From an uncultured Prevotellaceae bacterium (GTDB taxonomy: Bacteria > Bacteroidota > Bacteroidia > Bacteroidales > Bacteroidaceae): a stretch of 64,000 nucleotides of DNA. Position 1 is the stretch's first letter; each line of letters begins with the position of its first letter. Below, piece after piece: positions 8,779 to 17,449 of the stretch. The notes below the pieces were generated by a model. That model was not told the DNA's origin. It ran no database searches and saw nothing but the letters and a program-made list of their open reading frames with translations. Both the position numbers and the translations under genes were made by a program. The DNA is taken from positions 1 through 64,000 of the forward strand of contig CAMBDA010000003.1 in NCBI GenBank assembly GCA_945865175.1, read 5' to 3'.

Positions 8779-10013
8779 GTCTGCTTGCCTAATTCTTCGA
8801 TATGTATTTTCTGATATAATTCAATGTATTGCTCAAATTGTACACTCTTATTGTACAGTCTATTGGCTTTCTCTGCACAATAATTCCTGTAATGTTCTTT
8901 CCCCTGTCGTATGATAGCCCGTGCAGCCTCAAGCATCCCTTCAGCATCCTCCTTCTCAACAATCCGCCCAGACTTTTCATCAACCGATTCAACACTACCC
9001 CCTGTTCGGTATGTAACTACAGGAGTGCCGCAGGCAAGTGCCTCAAGGTTTGTTGTGGGGAAATTGTCCTCTAGTGTGGGGTTAATGAAGACATTGGCCA
9101 TATTGTAGTATGCGGCAAGTTCTTGTATGCTGTCAGTCCTTTTTATGCAGATGCATTTTCCGGATTCCAGAAGTCTCTGAGCGTGTGGGTCTGTGCCTAC
9201 AACAATAAGTCTCTCATCATCAGACAGCTTTTCTCTTATTTCCAATAGGCTGTTGATTCCTTTTCTTTCGTTGACTACATTTGCGACATATAGCAGTATG
9301 GATTTGTCTCTAAGCCCCATCCTGATTCTCAAATCGTCGTTTTCTTGGAGATGAAAGATGGTTGTGTCTATTCCGTTGTTGATTACACACACCGGGTAGT
9401 GCGATAGGAAGGATTCCCTGGTCAGGTTGGCCAACCACTTTGACGGGGTAACCAGCGTGAGACTTTCTACATTCTGAAATGTTGCCTTTTTTCTTGCATA
9501 ATTCTGCCTTGTCCTATCAATGAACCACGTCGGGGGATATTCCTTTAATGAGGGACAGTGCCTGCACCCACACTTCCATTTTTCGCAGCCTACATAATCA
9601 AAATGTGCACAGTGTCCTGTCATGGGCCAACAATCGTGCAGTGTCCAGATGACGGGGATATGATGGCTTTTAATGTATTCAAACAGCATCCCCACATGAA
9701 TGTAGTGGTTGTGTAGATTATGCAGATGGATGATGTCCGGGTGAATCTTGTCCATCCATTTTATGAGTTTACGGGTTTCGTATTCATTATAAAATCCGTG
9801 CATGTCATAGAGCCTTGTTCTTAGAATATTAACCTTTCTCCTGATTGTTCCCTGCAATCCTAGTACATTCTTTGTCTGTTGATTGTTTGTATCGTATCCG
9901 TATGCAGCGAATCCCTCTATTCCATGACTCATTTGCAGGGTAAGCAGGTCGTGTACTATTCTCCCAGTTGACCCTCCGTTCTGATACACGGTGTTTATTT
10001 GTAATACTCTCAT
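8775..10013 (-). CDS. glycosyltransferase family 4 with Cys-rich insert
   Basis: A 412-residue GT-B enzyme. The N-terminus (LQINTVYQNGGSTGRIVHDL) and the HLHNLHNHYIHV stretch are typical of WcaC/WcaL-like capsule transferases. A cysteine-rich insert (GHCAHFDYVGCEKWKCGC, then CPSLKEYP) at about residues 140-170 is a hallmark of this subgroup and may bind a metal. The C-terminal domain carries NPTLEDNFPTTNLEALACGT with the E-x7-E-like pair. It overlaps both neighbours by 4 bases, so it sits in a translationally coupled run. Donor and linkage unknown. Confidence 0.9.
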   Translation of the reverse strand: MRVLQINTVYQNGGSTGRIVHDLLTLQMSHGIEGFAAYGYDTNNQQTKNVLGLQGTIRRKVNILRTRLYDMHGFYNEYETRKLIKWMDKIHPDIIHLHNLHNHYIHVGMLFEYIKSHHIPVIWTLHDCWPMTGHCAHFDYVGCEKWKCGCRHCPSLKEYPPTWFIDRTRQNYARKKATFQNVESLTLVTPSKWLANLTRESFLSHYPVCVINNGIDTTIFHLQENDDLRIRMGLRDKSILLYVANVVNERKGINSLLEIREKLSDDERLIVVGTDPHAQRLLESGKCICIKRTDSIQELAAYYNMANVFINPTLEDNFPTTNLEALACGTPVVTYRTGGSVESVDEKSGRIVEKEDAEGMLEAARAIIRQGKEHYRNYCAEKANRLYNKSVQFEQYIELYQKIHIEELGKQT

Positions 10014-11140
10014 ATTCCTAGAATTTCTGACCTGTATGGGATGGTGTCTGCCAGGCCGTGTCGTGATTCGAGATAGTAATGGAACGCATATAACATAATG
10101 TATATGACGGATGCTTCCCTGAAATACTTTTTATCTGCTTTGATGATGATTGGCGTAATAATCATAATGCCTATCATCGGGTAATATGAAACTCTGTAGG
10201 CAACTTCAAAATATTTTGCCATCAACAGAAAAAAAATGGAGTATGCGCACAAACTAGTGTTCATATACATGAGCACCAGCTGCTTCCTTAATGCTTTTGA
10301 TTTTTCTTTCAACCCTTTCTTAATATGCAGGTTACAAATATAATACCTGTATAATGAATACATTAGAAAAATTGTAGTGATTAATAGGTTGGACTTTGCG
10401 GAGTCAACACCTGTGTCGATATACCGGTCTGTCATTTCTTTGCTTACAATACCTATTGTGCTTATCGTCGTGACAAGTGTGTTTGCCCCCAGGTATAAGA
10501 TGACTATAATCAGTAGATTGACAAGAATGTGTATTTGCCTTTTTACGAAAATGTTTATTAAAGGTAATAACAAAATAAAAATAGAGGAGTTGTGAAAGGC
10601 GTATGCGATAAGCGTTAGGATGCTGAAATGAAAATATTGCCTGTTTGTGTATTTCACAAATGCAAGAAAACAAATTGCTATGGCTAGTGATTGTCTCATC
10701 ATGGATAAACCGTACCACCACGAAAATAAGAAATAGGGTAGAACGATTAGTGCTGGTTCACACTTCTTGCGAAAGTGGAATGCAGTAATTCCGATCAGTG
10801 TGATTTTTATTGCTTCAACAACAAATAAGAAGAAATGTATATCATCGTATACTGCGCTGGATAGATAGTTTAAAAGGTAGTATCCGTATTCTTTTTCGCC
10901 CACCACGTTAAGCGCATTATATAGATTGTTGGCCGCGGAAATCCAGTTATAGAACTTGACCACATAGGTATCCATATCGGTGCCGATATCCAGATCTCTG
11001 ACTCCGCCGATTATCGAGGGAACAAGCACGTACATAGAGAAGAACAGGATAGACAGTTCTGCTTCCTTCTTCCTGTGAGATACTATTCCAAGGTGGTACA
11101 GAACTGTGGCAGCTGTTGCTACGATACTATAGAATAACAT
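10010..11140 (-). CDS. EpsG/Wzy-like polysaccharide polymerase
   Basis: A 376-residue polytopic membrane protein with about ten to eleven helices. The features DLDIGTDMDTYVVKFYNW near the N-terminus and the SWWYGLSMMRQSLAIAICF segment match the EpsG family (RQ-x-hydrophobic core). That family polymerises repeat units in Gram-negative and Gram-positive polysaccharide loci. It is therefore the best candidate for the Wzy-type polymerase of this locus, acting with the flippase at 15507-17045. It overlaps the GT4 gene by 4 bases. Confidence 0.82.
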   Translation of the reverse strand: MLFYSIVATAATVLYHLGIVSHRKKEAELSILFFSMYVLVPSIIGGVRDLDIGTDMDTYVVKFYNWISAANNLYNALNVVGEKEYGYYLLNYLSSAVYDDIHFFLFVVEAIKITLIGITAFHFRKKCEPALIVLPYFLFSWWYGLSMMRQSLAIAICFLAFVKYTNRQYFHFSILTLIAYAFHNSSIFILLLPLINIFVKRQIHILVNLLIIVILYLGANTLVTTISTIGIVSKEMTDRYIDTGVDSAKSNLLITTIFLMYSLYRYYICNLHIKKGLKEKSKALRKQLVLMYMNTSLCAYSIFFLLMAKYFEVAYRVSYYPMIGIMIITPIIIKADKKYFREASVIYIMLYAFHYYLESRHGLADTIPYRSEILGI

Positions 11141-11181
11141 TGTCCCTTTTTAGAATAAACTAATTATAGTCATTATTTAGC

Positions 11182-12207
11182 CTATGTATTTAGGAGCTCT
11201 GCTAGCGTTCTTTCTGCAATCGTTTTCCACTCATACTGGGACGTTATGTATTCTGATAGACCGATATTATATTCTGATTTGCGCATCCTCAAAATTGCTT
11301 CTGCAGACTCCGATACCTTCATTTTTGTAATGGTTATATATTCTTTGGGTAAATATGTGTTGTCTGGATGGTTAGATGCTATTACTATATTACATCCAGT
11401 TGCCCCAGCTTCTAGGAGTGAGTTATTTGCAGTATACCTTTTAAGCGGGAGGAACAATACAGAACACTTTAAATATTCGTGTCTCAATTCATCATCTGAA
11501 ATGTCGGAGAAAAATTTTATTCTTGGGTTATCGGTTATGTATTTGCGGTTTATCTTGTTGGTAACAACGTGGATACTAAGCGTTTGATCACACCTAAGTA
11601 GGTAATCATAAACTTTATTGGCAAATTCATAATCTCTTAGCCAATTCCCTACTGTGAGTACAATATTTTCTTTTTTTACACTCCTGTCAACGCTATAAAA
11701 ATCTGACGCTATTCCATGTGGAATATATACTACGTTATGCTTGCCTTTCAGGTTTTCGAATTTATGAATTTCTGCATTACTGACAAGTATCACACGGTGT
11801 GCATATTTCACCTTGCGCTTCTGATTACTATACATGTCAAAGAATTCCATTGGTTGATGGAATGTACATACAAATTTATTACTCCTTTTAACAAAATATC
11901 TTAACCATGGTAGAAATGTATTTTCACCATATATAAAATGAAAAACCAAATCCTCTCTTGTGAGCCCTAGCCAGATAATTCTAGCTGCATACCATGGAAT
12001 CACGGGAGCATCCAGAATCATCAAAGTGATTCTTCTTATAATCCTTTGAATAATTGTCAATTCGTCTCTTCTTTTTTCGCACCTTTCAAAAAAATCCTGA
12101 CAGTCAATCACATAGTCGTAATTTAGCCATTCTTTAATGTGATGGTATCCGGCATGCGTTTCCTTATGGTGAACAAATGCAAACCCTACATATACTAGCT
12201 TCTTCAT
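11182..12207 (-). CDS. glycosyltransferase (GT-B fold)
   Basis: A 341-residue protein of GT-B type. It shows VGNWLRDYEFANKVYDY at the start of the C-terminal domain, and LFLPLKRYTANNSLLEAGAT, the position of the usual E-containing donor-binding motif. The N-terminal half (AYHHIKEWLNYDYVID region) is basic and Tyr-rich. No membrane helix is evident, although a hydrophobic stretch near residue 75 could associate with the membrane. It lies between the polymerase and the acetyltransferase in the same orientation. Sugar specificity is not assignable. Confidence 0.8.
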   Translation of the reverse strand: MKKLVYVGFAFVHHKETHAGYHHIKEWLNYDYVIDCQDFFERCEKRRDELTIIQRIIRRITLMILDAPVIPWYAARIIWLGLTREDLVFHFIYGENTFLPWLRYFVKRSNKFVCTFHQPMEFFDMYSNQKRKVKYAHRVILVSNAEIHKFENLKGKHNVVYIPHGIASDFYSVDRSVKKENIVLTVGNWLRDYEFANKVYDYLLRCDQTLSIHVVTNKINRKYITDNPRIKFFSDISDDELRHEYLKCSVLFLPLKRYTANNSLLEAGATGCNIVIASNHPDNTYLPKEYITITKMKVSESAEAILRMRKSEYNIGLSEYITSQYEWKTIAERTLAELLNT

Positions 12208-12286
12208 GGGTGGAACATTCTTTATGGTTTGGCAGTGTCTATGTTGTAATCCGTATGATAATGATTATAGGATGTTGGTGGTTAGT

Positions 12287-12868
12287 TTATTCTTTTCGAT
12301 TGATGATTCGCAGATTATGGTTCATTACCACAGTTTGCCCTTCTTCAATATCTTTTACTATCACACAATTTTGGCCGATTGTGACGTTATCGCCTATCTT
12401 TACTGCACCAATTATTTTTGTACCGCTACCGATGAAAACGTTGCTCCCGATTATCGCATTGCCTCCATGCTGTGTCTTTTGTCCTATCAGAACACCTGGG
12501 TATAGCGTACAGTTTTCACCAAGCCTAGCACCTCCATTTACAATAATCGAGCCCCAATGCCATATTGTCAATCCTTTACCACATGTTCCAGGTTCTATCT
12601 GGAATCCAGTAATATGACTTTCTTTTCTGAGCATTTTCAGATGGTAAAGATAGGGGAACAGGTAAATCCTATTCTTATCTTTCATCGTAGAATAATACTC
12701 TACGTAACGCATGTGTTTAATATAAGCCCATATATGCTTTTGTTCGCTGATGGGTGTTGAGGTTAGATTGCATTTTAGTCTATCTTTCCATGAGTGAACT
12801 TGGGATTTGTAGTTTTTTGAATCTGCTTTTAGGCATTCAATCAAGGCTTCTTTACAAGATATTGTCAT
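12287..12868 (-). CDS. serine O-acetyltransferase-like hexapeptide acetyltransferase
   Basis: A 193-residue CysE-related left-handed beta-helix protein. The C-terminal two thirds show isoleucine-patch repeats (TLYPGVLIGQKTQ, AIIGSNVFIGSGTK, KIGDNVTIGQNC), and the IWHWGSIIVNGG segment carries the active-site His. The N-terminal helical region is shorter than in housekeeping CysE. Capsule loci often hold such paralogs, which are thought to acetylate sugars or amino-acid substituents rather than feed cysteine synthesis. A gap of 135 bp separates it from the upstream pyruvyl transferase. Confidence 0.85.
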   Translation of the reverse strand: MTISCKEALIECLKADSKNYKSQVHSWKDRLKCNLTSTPISEQKHIWAYIKHMRYVEYYSTMKDKNRIYLFPYLYHLKMLRKESHITGFQIEPGTCGKGLTIWHWGSIIVNGGARLGENCTLYPGVLIGQKTQHGGNAIIGSNVFIGSGTKIIGAVKIGDNVTIGQNCVIVKDIEEGQTVVMNHNLRIINRKE

Positions 12869-13003
12869 GTTATTTTTCTGTCTAGAAATTCTCCTTCTGG
12901 CATTACGAGGATATGAATCTCCTTGCTTCTAGGGCTTGTTTGCTTTATTCTTTTTTGGGCTGGAGATGGTAGTCGTCAGTTATTTGTGTCCTATGACGAA
13001 GTA

Positions 13004-14128
13004 TTATTGGCTCCTGCATGTTTCGTGAAGGAATTTGGATGAATTCTCCCTCAATTTGTCCAATTTCTGATTCACCAAATCCCATTGTATCATTTTTCTG
13101 GCAATTATATTACATAATTCTGGCGAATCAGCGAGTCTGTCCATTAATCCTAAACTCCTTAATAGCGTCTCAAATCTGTCTATGCCACGTTTTTTGTTGG
13201 CGTAGACAATGAAGGGTATATTAAATATAATCGAGAAAACCATACCGTGAAAAGAGTCCGTAATCAAGAACTCTGCATTATTCAAAGTTTCTAGCCATGT
13301 TTCAATAGAAGGCATTTTATAGTTGTTTCTCCTCCTATTTCTGGAACCAAAAATGCGTTTTTCGTCCATTTTATAGATATTACAAATTTGTTTTGTTATC
13401 CTTCGTACGTTGTCATTGTCATCCAGCACGTATGATAGAACGTATTTTCTCTTTACCGCTTGTTTAGCTATTAAGGATTCGTAATGGGATTTGCTCAATA
13501 ACATTGTGGGGTCAAGTACTACGGTGGGCTGGCATCTTGTTTTCCAATGAAATGTTTCCAATACTTCTAATCCGCTGTCTTCCCTCACACTAACCCTATC
13601 AAATAGTTCAATCAATCTTCCGCATTTTTGCTTCTGACTCAATGTAAACTCAGGTCTTTTAACTCCAAAGGAGGCAGCGTATGAAATTTTCAGGATACTA
13701 TCATTTTCTACAAAGTCCAGAAAGTAATTTTCCACATCCTTCACATAATCAGGGCGCCATATTTGGTCGCTTCCTACTACAATAGCATCATATCTTCCAG
13801 TACACTCATCTTTCAGTTCAGACGTAGAGAATAGAGGTTTCGTTTTTGGGGAAATATATTTCTCGACAAATGGCAACATCAATTCTCCCTGTTCCTTGTA
13901 CTCTTTTTCTTGATTGGCAATTATTGGCCCATGTTCCATGCCACATATGATCTTTATGAATGTTTTTATGAAGTATTGGATTCTGTATGACAGGGGTCTC
14001 CTATTATGCCTTCTATATATTAGTTCCACCTCATGTCCCATACCTTTTAGGATTGTCATCAGAGCGTACGCCTGAAGATAACCACCATAGTTATTATTAA
14101 ATGGCAGTGTAAGAATTCCTATTTTCAT
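13004..14128 (-). CDS. polysaccharide pyruvyl transferase family protein
   Basis: A 374-residue protein of the PF04230 family. The N-terminus ILTLPFNNNYGGYLQAYAL is the family signature. A central AIVVGSDQIWRPDY and a C-terminal AEFLITDSFHGMVFSIIFN complete the expected motif set. The family adds ketal-linked pyruvate to sugars, and some members are suspected of other transfers. It lies directly downstream of an FrhB-type ferredoxin protein, and the same pair recurs at 41147-43470. Expected to be cytoplasmic. Family is sure; exact acceptor unknown. Confidence 0.92.
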   Translation of the reverse strand: MKIGILTLPFNNNYGGYLQAYALMTILKGMGHEVELIYRRHNRRPLSYRIQYFIKTFIKIICGMEHGPIIANQEKEYKEQGELMLPFVEKYISPKTKPLFSTSELKDECTGRYDAIVVGSDQIWRPDYVKDVENYFLDFVENDSILKISYAASFGVKRPEFTLSQKQKCGRLIELFDRVSVREDSGLEVLETFHWKTRCQPTVVLDPTMLLSKSHYESLIAKQAVKRKYVLSYVLDDNDNVRRITKQICNIYKMDEKRIFGSRNRRRNNYKMPSIETWLETLNNAEFLITDSFHGMVFSIIFNIPFIVYANKKRGIDRFETLLRSLGLMDRLADSPELCNIIARKMIQWDLVNQKLDKLRENSSKFLHETCRSQ

Positions 14129-14175
14129 AGAGTTTTTACTTTTGATTGACCATGGTTCCAGAAGGGATCAGCCAT

Positions 14176-15510
14176 TCAGCGGCCAATTCTGATTTCCATT
14201 CTGTATGTTTTCCATCCGATCTGCTTGTTGCGGAAGGTGATACCTGAGACAGCGGCTTTTGGGGATATTGATGAAAGTTGTTCTGTTTGAGAATTTTGAT
14301 GTGTCTGGAGGGGCGTCAACTCTTCTTTATTGAACCCCATCATCAGAATCTCTAGCCTTTCCTTTATCCGTTTCTTATATCGTCCTAGGGTTATCCTGAT
14401 ACGCCTTCTGAATGTTGGGCGGAGACTCTTGTTGATCAACTCCGCAATGCATTCCGCTGTGTCGAGATTGATAAAGAATTCGGAACGCCTTGGATGGGGC
14501 TGTGTCAGAGATGATAAGCCAGCATTATATTTTGATGCTGCTTCTATGCTTGATTCCTTGCTGGTCACTTTGCTCCAGTCAAGGGCTTGACACCCCCTCT
14601 CCGTGTTGACTAGTACAAGGCTTGTGCCTTTGTCGTCATCCATTTCAGGCATTTCGTTATTGATGCCCCAGAAATCGGCTATAGTGATATCGCTGTGGCT
14701 CCGCCCTTGCTTGGCCTGGCAGTTGTGGCAGCTGGGTCGGAGAATCAGGTTGGAGAGGAAGGCCCGCATGTAATGGTTCTGCTGGTGGCAGCTGCAAAGC
14801 GAGTAGGAATTATTCTCTGCTTCGTATGAAAGGATGAAGTTAAATCGCTTCCAACCGTCACTTTTATTACGGAACTTTATGTCGTTAATGGCTTTTTTGC
14901 CCGATGTGGCGACTTCATCCAGATAACGTTGCCACACTTTGGGGCTGGGTGCGCCGTGGCATACGAAGTCAATGGTGGTGAGGTTTTCATATTCCTTGCG
15001 GAGGTAGTGCAGAAGTCCAGCAATCTGACAGGGGGAGGCAGAGAACAGGACTTTTCGCCCCTGTTTCAGGAATGCCTCGGCTTCTTTATAGATAGCGCCT
15101 GTGCGCGCCTGTACGTATTTACTACCCATAAACGGTATTACGTCTTCCATAGTCTCGGAATATCCGAGTTCCACCTGCCATTCGTTATCAAATCTTGCTC
15201 CAAAAACCACTCCTCCTTCCGAAATCGTCTTCTCTGCAAGCAGATAGAAGATGCCACCAGAGGAGCTGTTCATACGTATCCCTTCGTCTTTGTTGAAGGC
15301 TGCATAAACATTTAATGGCTTACGTTCCTCGTAGGGATGCAACTCGTGGCAGATTCTCTCGCAGAGCCTGCATCCGATGCAATCTGTCTCATTGATTGAA
15401 GGATAGAGGAATCCTTCACTGTCGGGCTGCATTGTGATGCAATGTTTGGGACATCTCATTGCACATGCTGAACAACCGCTGCAAAGCGTCTTGTTTGGTA
15501 TGCTAGTCAT
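14176..15510 (-). CDS. FrhB-type (coenzyme F420 hydrogenase beta-like) ferredoxin protein
   Basis: A 444-residue protein. Two N-terminal 4Fe-4S motifs (CSGCSACAMRC and CIGCRLCERIC, each leading to a distal Cys) precede FrhB N- and C-terminal domains. These contain the conserved SSSGGIFY, VLFSASPCQIAGL and DFVCHGAPSP stretches. A further Cys pair, CHNCQAKQGRSHSDITIADFW, is typical of the family in polysaccharide loci. The C-terminal 60 residues are basic and lack obvious domains. The overlap with the flippase stop (4 bases) indicates one operon. Bacteroidales do not make F420, so the role is probably a flavin/Fe-S redox step on a sugar or pyruvyl donor. This is inference. Confidence 0.88.
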   Translation of the reverse strand: MTSIPNKTLCSGCSACAMRCPKHCITMQPDSEGFLYPSINETDCIGCRLCERICHELHPYEERKPLNVYAAFNKDEGIRMNSSSGGIFYLLAEKTISEGGVVFGARFDNEWQVELGYSETMEDVIPFMGSKYVQARTGAIYKEAEAFLKQGRKVLFSASPCQIAGLLHYLRKEYENLTTIDFVCHGAPSPKVWQRYLDEVATSGKKAINDIKFRNKSDGWKRFNFILSYEAENNSYSLCSCHQQNHYMRAFLSNLILRPSCHNCQAKQGRSHSDITIADFWGINNEMPEMDDDKGTSLVLVNTERGCQALDWSKVTSKESSIEAASKYNAGLSSLTQPHPRRSEFFINLDTAECIAELINKSLRPTFRRRIRITLGRYKKRIKERLEILMMGFNKEELTPLQTHQNSQTEQLSSISPKAAVSGITFRNKQIGWKTYRMEIRIGR

Positions 15511-17045
15511 TGCTTCCTGATTTTGTGTAACAGGCCACGTGCTTTTGTCATCACGAAAACACGCTCGTTGGCATTAAGCCCCAGATGATATGCACTGGCA
15601 GCAACTGAGATGACGCATGTCAGGCCAATCACAATAAAACGGAATATGCCGTCCTCCATCGTGCAATAGCCTATAGTAGGCGGAATTACAGAGACACCCA
15701 CGACCAATGCTATCCTTGCGTATATATTGACGACGTAATCCTTAATGCCTATACCTATCAGTGGCCTAAGCATAATCATCCTTGCCAGCTGTGCTATTGC
15801 TTCCATGGCAAAATGGGCTAGAAACACGCTGTATGCAGGAAATCCCAATCGTAGCAGTGCATACGACACGGGAAGTATCATTAATAGAATGGTACCACAG
15901 ACGGCTTGGTATCTTTGTACTTTGCCGGTTGCCTGGTTTGCTATTATCATTGGATTTGCTATGGTATATATTAATGACGTGCATATCATTATCCTTGTGA
16001 ATGTGGCTGTATTGTCTGGTACCGTCTTAAGCCAGGCTGTAAGGATAAGGTCTGTTTCAAACAGCACTGGCAATGAAAGGAAGAAGAGGAGGTAGAAGGA
16101 GAATCTGGCACTGCGGTACATCAGTGTGTGCATCTCCTTCATCTGACCCTGCGCGTATGTCTTTGTAATCTGGGGATTGAGGGCCATCTGGAAGTTTGTT
16201 ACAAATTGTTGGATGGCTTGCTGAACCTGTACGGAAACTGCCCGTGCTGCATTCACAACAGGCCCGAAAAATACATTCAGCAGCATGTTCAGCCCTTGGG
16301 TAAAAAAAACTGCTGACAAATTGCCGAACATGTTCCATCCAGCAAAGCCGGTCATTTCCTTGAACAAGGATTTATCCCATACGTGCCGATATTTGCTTTC
16401 ATTGAAATGGCTATTGCAGTAATAGCTGTATATCAGTCGGATTGTTATCTGTACTGCAAGCAGTAATAAGGCATATAGTATTAGTTTGTCAGCTGAGAAA
16501 GCCAGAAGAATGTATACTATGGCAAGCTTTAGCAGAACTTCCAGCACTGATATGTAGGCAAAGGCTGACATCCTCTCGTGCGCAATAATGGTAGCATTAT
16601 ATGGTACGCTCATTATCATTACTACTGTGGAGGCTATTGAGCATTGGAGCACGCAAAAAGCGGCATCCATCCTATCGTCAGGTATTGTCATTTTGTTATA
16701 CAGGAACCATGACCCAACGGTTTCGCCTAGTATAATAATAAGGACTGAAATTAACGCATGTATCTGCAGGGAAGTGCTAAAGACGGTACGCAGTTGATTC
16801 TCGTCCCCTTTGCCAAGTGCAAATGTAATGTATCTCTGCGTGGTTGATGCCATAGAGCCATTGATGAAACCGAACATAGCCACGACTCCGCCCACCACAT
16901 TGTATATCCCATAGTCCTCTATCCCCAATGTTTCCAAGATGATACGGCTCGTGTAGAGCGAGACAGCCATCGTGAAGAGCATTCGGCAATAGAGTAGGAG
17001 TGTGTTCTTTGCTATACGTTTGTTCTTTTCTGATGAATTTGGCAT
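15507..17045 (-). CDS. Wzx-type polysaccharide flippase
   Basis: A 512-residue polytopic membrane protein of the MATE/MOP superfamily with about twelve to fourteen helices. It is expected to flip lipid-linked repeat units to the periplasm. The start was set at the ATG at 17045, because the longer reading frame would need a TTG four codons upstream. The N-terminal half (AKNTLLLYCRMLFTMAVSLY, SVPYNATIIAHERM) is clearly homologous to the second flippase at 43464-44981. It overlaps the FrhB gene by 4 bases. It is the first gene after the 0.4 kb repeat-containing gap. Confidence 0.92.
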   Translation of the reverse strand: MPNSSEKNKRIAKNTLLLYCRMLFTMAVSLYTSRIILETLGIEDYGIYNVVGGVVAMFGFINGSMASTTQRYITFALGKGDENQLRTVFSTSLQIHALISVLIIILGETVGSWFLYNKMTIPDDRMDAAFCVLQCSIASTVVMIMSVPYNATIIAHERMSAFAYISVLEVLLKLAIVYILLAFSADKLILYALLLLAVQITIRLIYSYYCNSHFNESKYRHVWDKSLFKEMTGFAGWNMFGNLSAVFFTQGLNMLLNVFFGPVVNAARAVSVQVQQAIQQFVTNFQMALNPQITKTYAQGQMKEMHTLMYRSARFSFYLLFFLSLPVLFETDLILTAWLKTVPDNTATFTRIMICTSLIYTIANPMIIANQATGKVQRYQAVCGTILLMILPVSYALLRLGFPAYSVFLAHFAMEAIAQLARMIMLRPLIGIGIKDYVVNIYARIALVVGVSVIPPTIGYCTMEDGIFRFIVIGLTCVISVAASAYHLGLNANERVFVMTKARGLLHKIRKQ

Positions 17046-17086
17046 GCGAGCACTCAATTGGGAGGATTATGTTTGGTCTCTTCCGG

Positions 17087-17145
17087 GAAGATATACTTAC
17101 TTTGTCCGAGAAGTAGTACTTACTTTGCCGATGAAGTATATCTTC
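17087..17145. repeat. nested inverted/tandem repeat, TACTTACTTTG units
   Basis: A perfect 12-bp inverted repeat (GAAGATATACTT at 17087-17098, AAGTATATCTTC at 17134-17145) encloses two tandem units. Each unit begins TACTTACTTTG and ends AAGTA, and they are spaced 23 bp apart. The junction itself is an AAGTA-G-TACTT palindrome. The nested design resembles REP/MITE-like intergenic repeats. Only this copy and the related array at 17369 were seen in the window. Confidence 0.75.
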
Positions 17146-17368
17146 TTTGAAATATCAGTAGTTCCTATGGTGTTTATGTATGCGTTGTCTTGTATGTTAC
17201 ATTGTGAACGTTGGGCCTTTTGGGAAAAGTCACCAAAGTGCATCCAACAGGACATGCTGTGAAGTTTTACCGTTGAGATGATACTGTGGTAGACATCTTC
17301 CCTTATTCAGAATCGTATAATTAGCTTGCGTCGAACGCGACAAAATACCCTTAAAAAAGTATGTCAAC

Positions 17369-17431
17369 ATAAATGGCAAAGTATCTAAAGATAAATGGCA
17401 AAGTATGTTTAGATACTTGGCAAGGTATGTC
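17369..17431. repeat. three 22-bp tandem units with GGCAAAGTAT core
   Basis: ATAAATGGCAAAGTAT occurs at 17369-17384 and again at 17391-17406, exactly 22 bp apart. A diverged third unit (TTGGCAAGGTATGTC) is in phase at 17417. A 10-bp inverted repeat (AAGTATCTAA at 17379, TTAGATACTT at 17409) is superimposed. On the minus strand the core reads TACTTTGCC, shared with the repeat at 17087. The array lies just downstream of the hydrolase stop. The 22-bp period is about two helical turns. Confidence 0.75.
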
Positions 17432-17449
17432 AGGAGCCATTTCCATCCC

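Larger units (their letters stand above)
17046..17449. other. gene-free gap with two short repeat arrays
   Basis: This 0.4 kb lies between the secreted hydrolase and the flippase, both on the minus strand. No coding frame looks real. It holds a pair of 23-bp-spaced palindromic units (about 17087-17145) and three 22-bp units (about 17369-17431) built on the shared core TACTTTGCC. No TAnnTTTG promoter box with a proper partner was found here. Transcription from the upxY side probably runs through. Confidence 0.6.

Noticed and set aside
12869..13003. Remnant C-terminus of a lost gene before the acetyltransferase (short frame ending EFLDRKIT)
   Set aside because: Only about 35 codons without family motif and probably a chance frame; an SD-like AAGGAG lies within it.
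17087..17145. Possible invertible promoter flanked by 12-bp inverted repeats
   Set aside because: The arms enclose only 35 bp and no promoter boxes, unlike the longer invertible promoter segments of Bacteroides capsule loci. No invertase gene is seen.
17369..17431. CRISPR-like direct repeats
   Set aside because: Only three 22-bp units that abut each other without unique spacers, and no cas genes.
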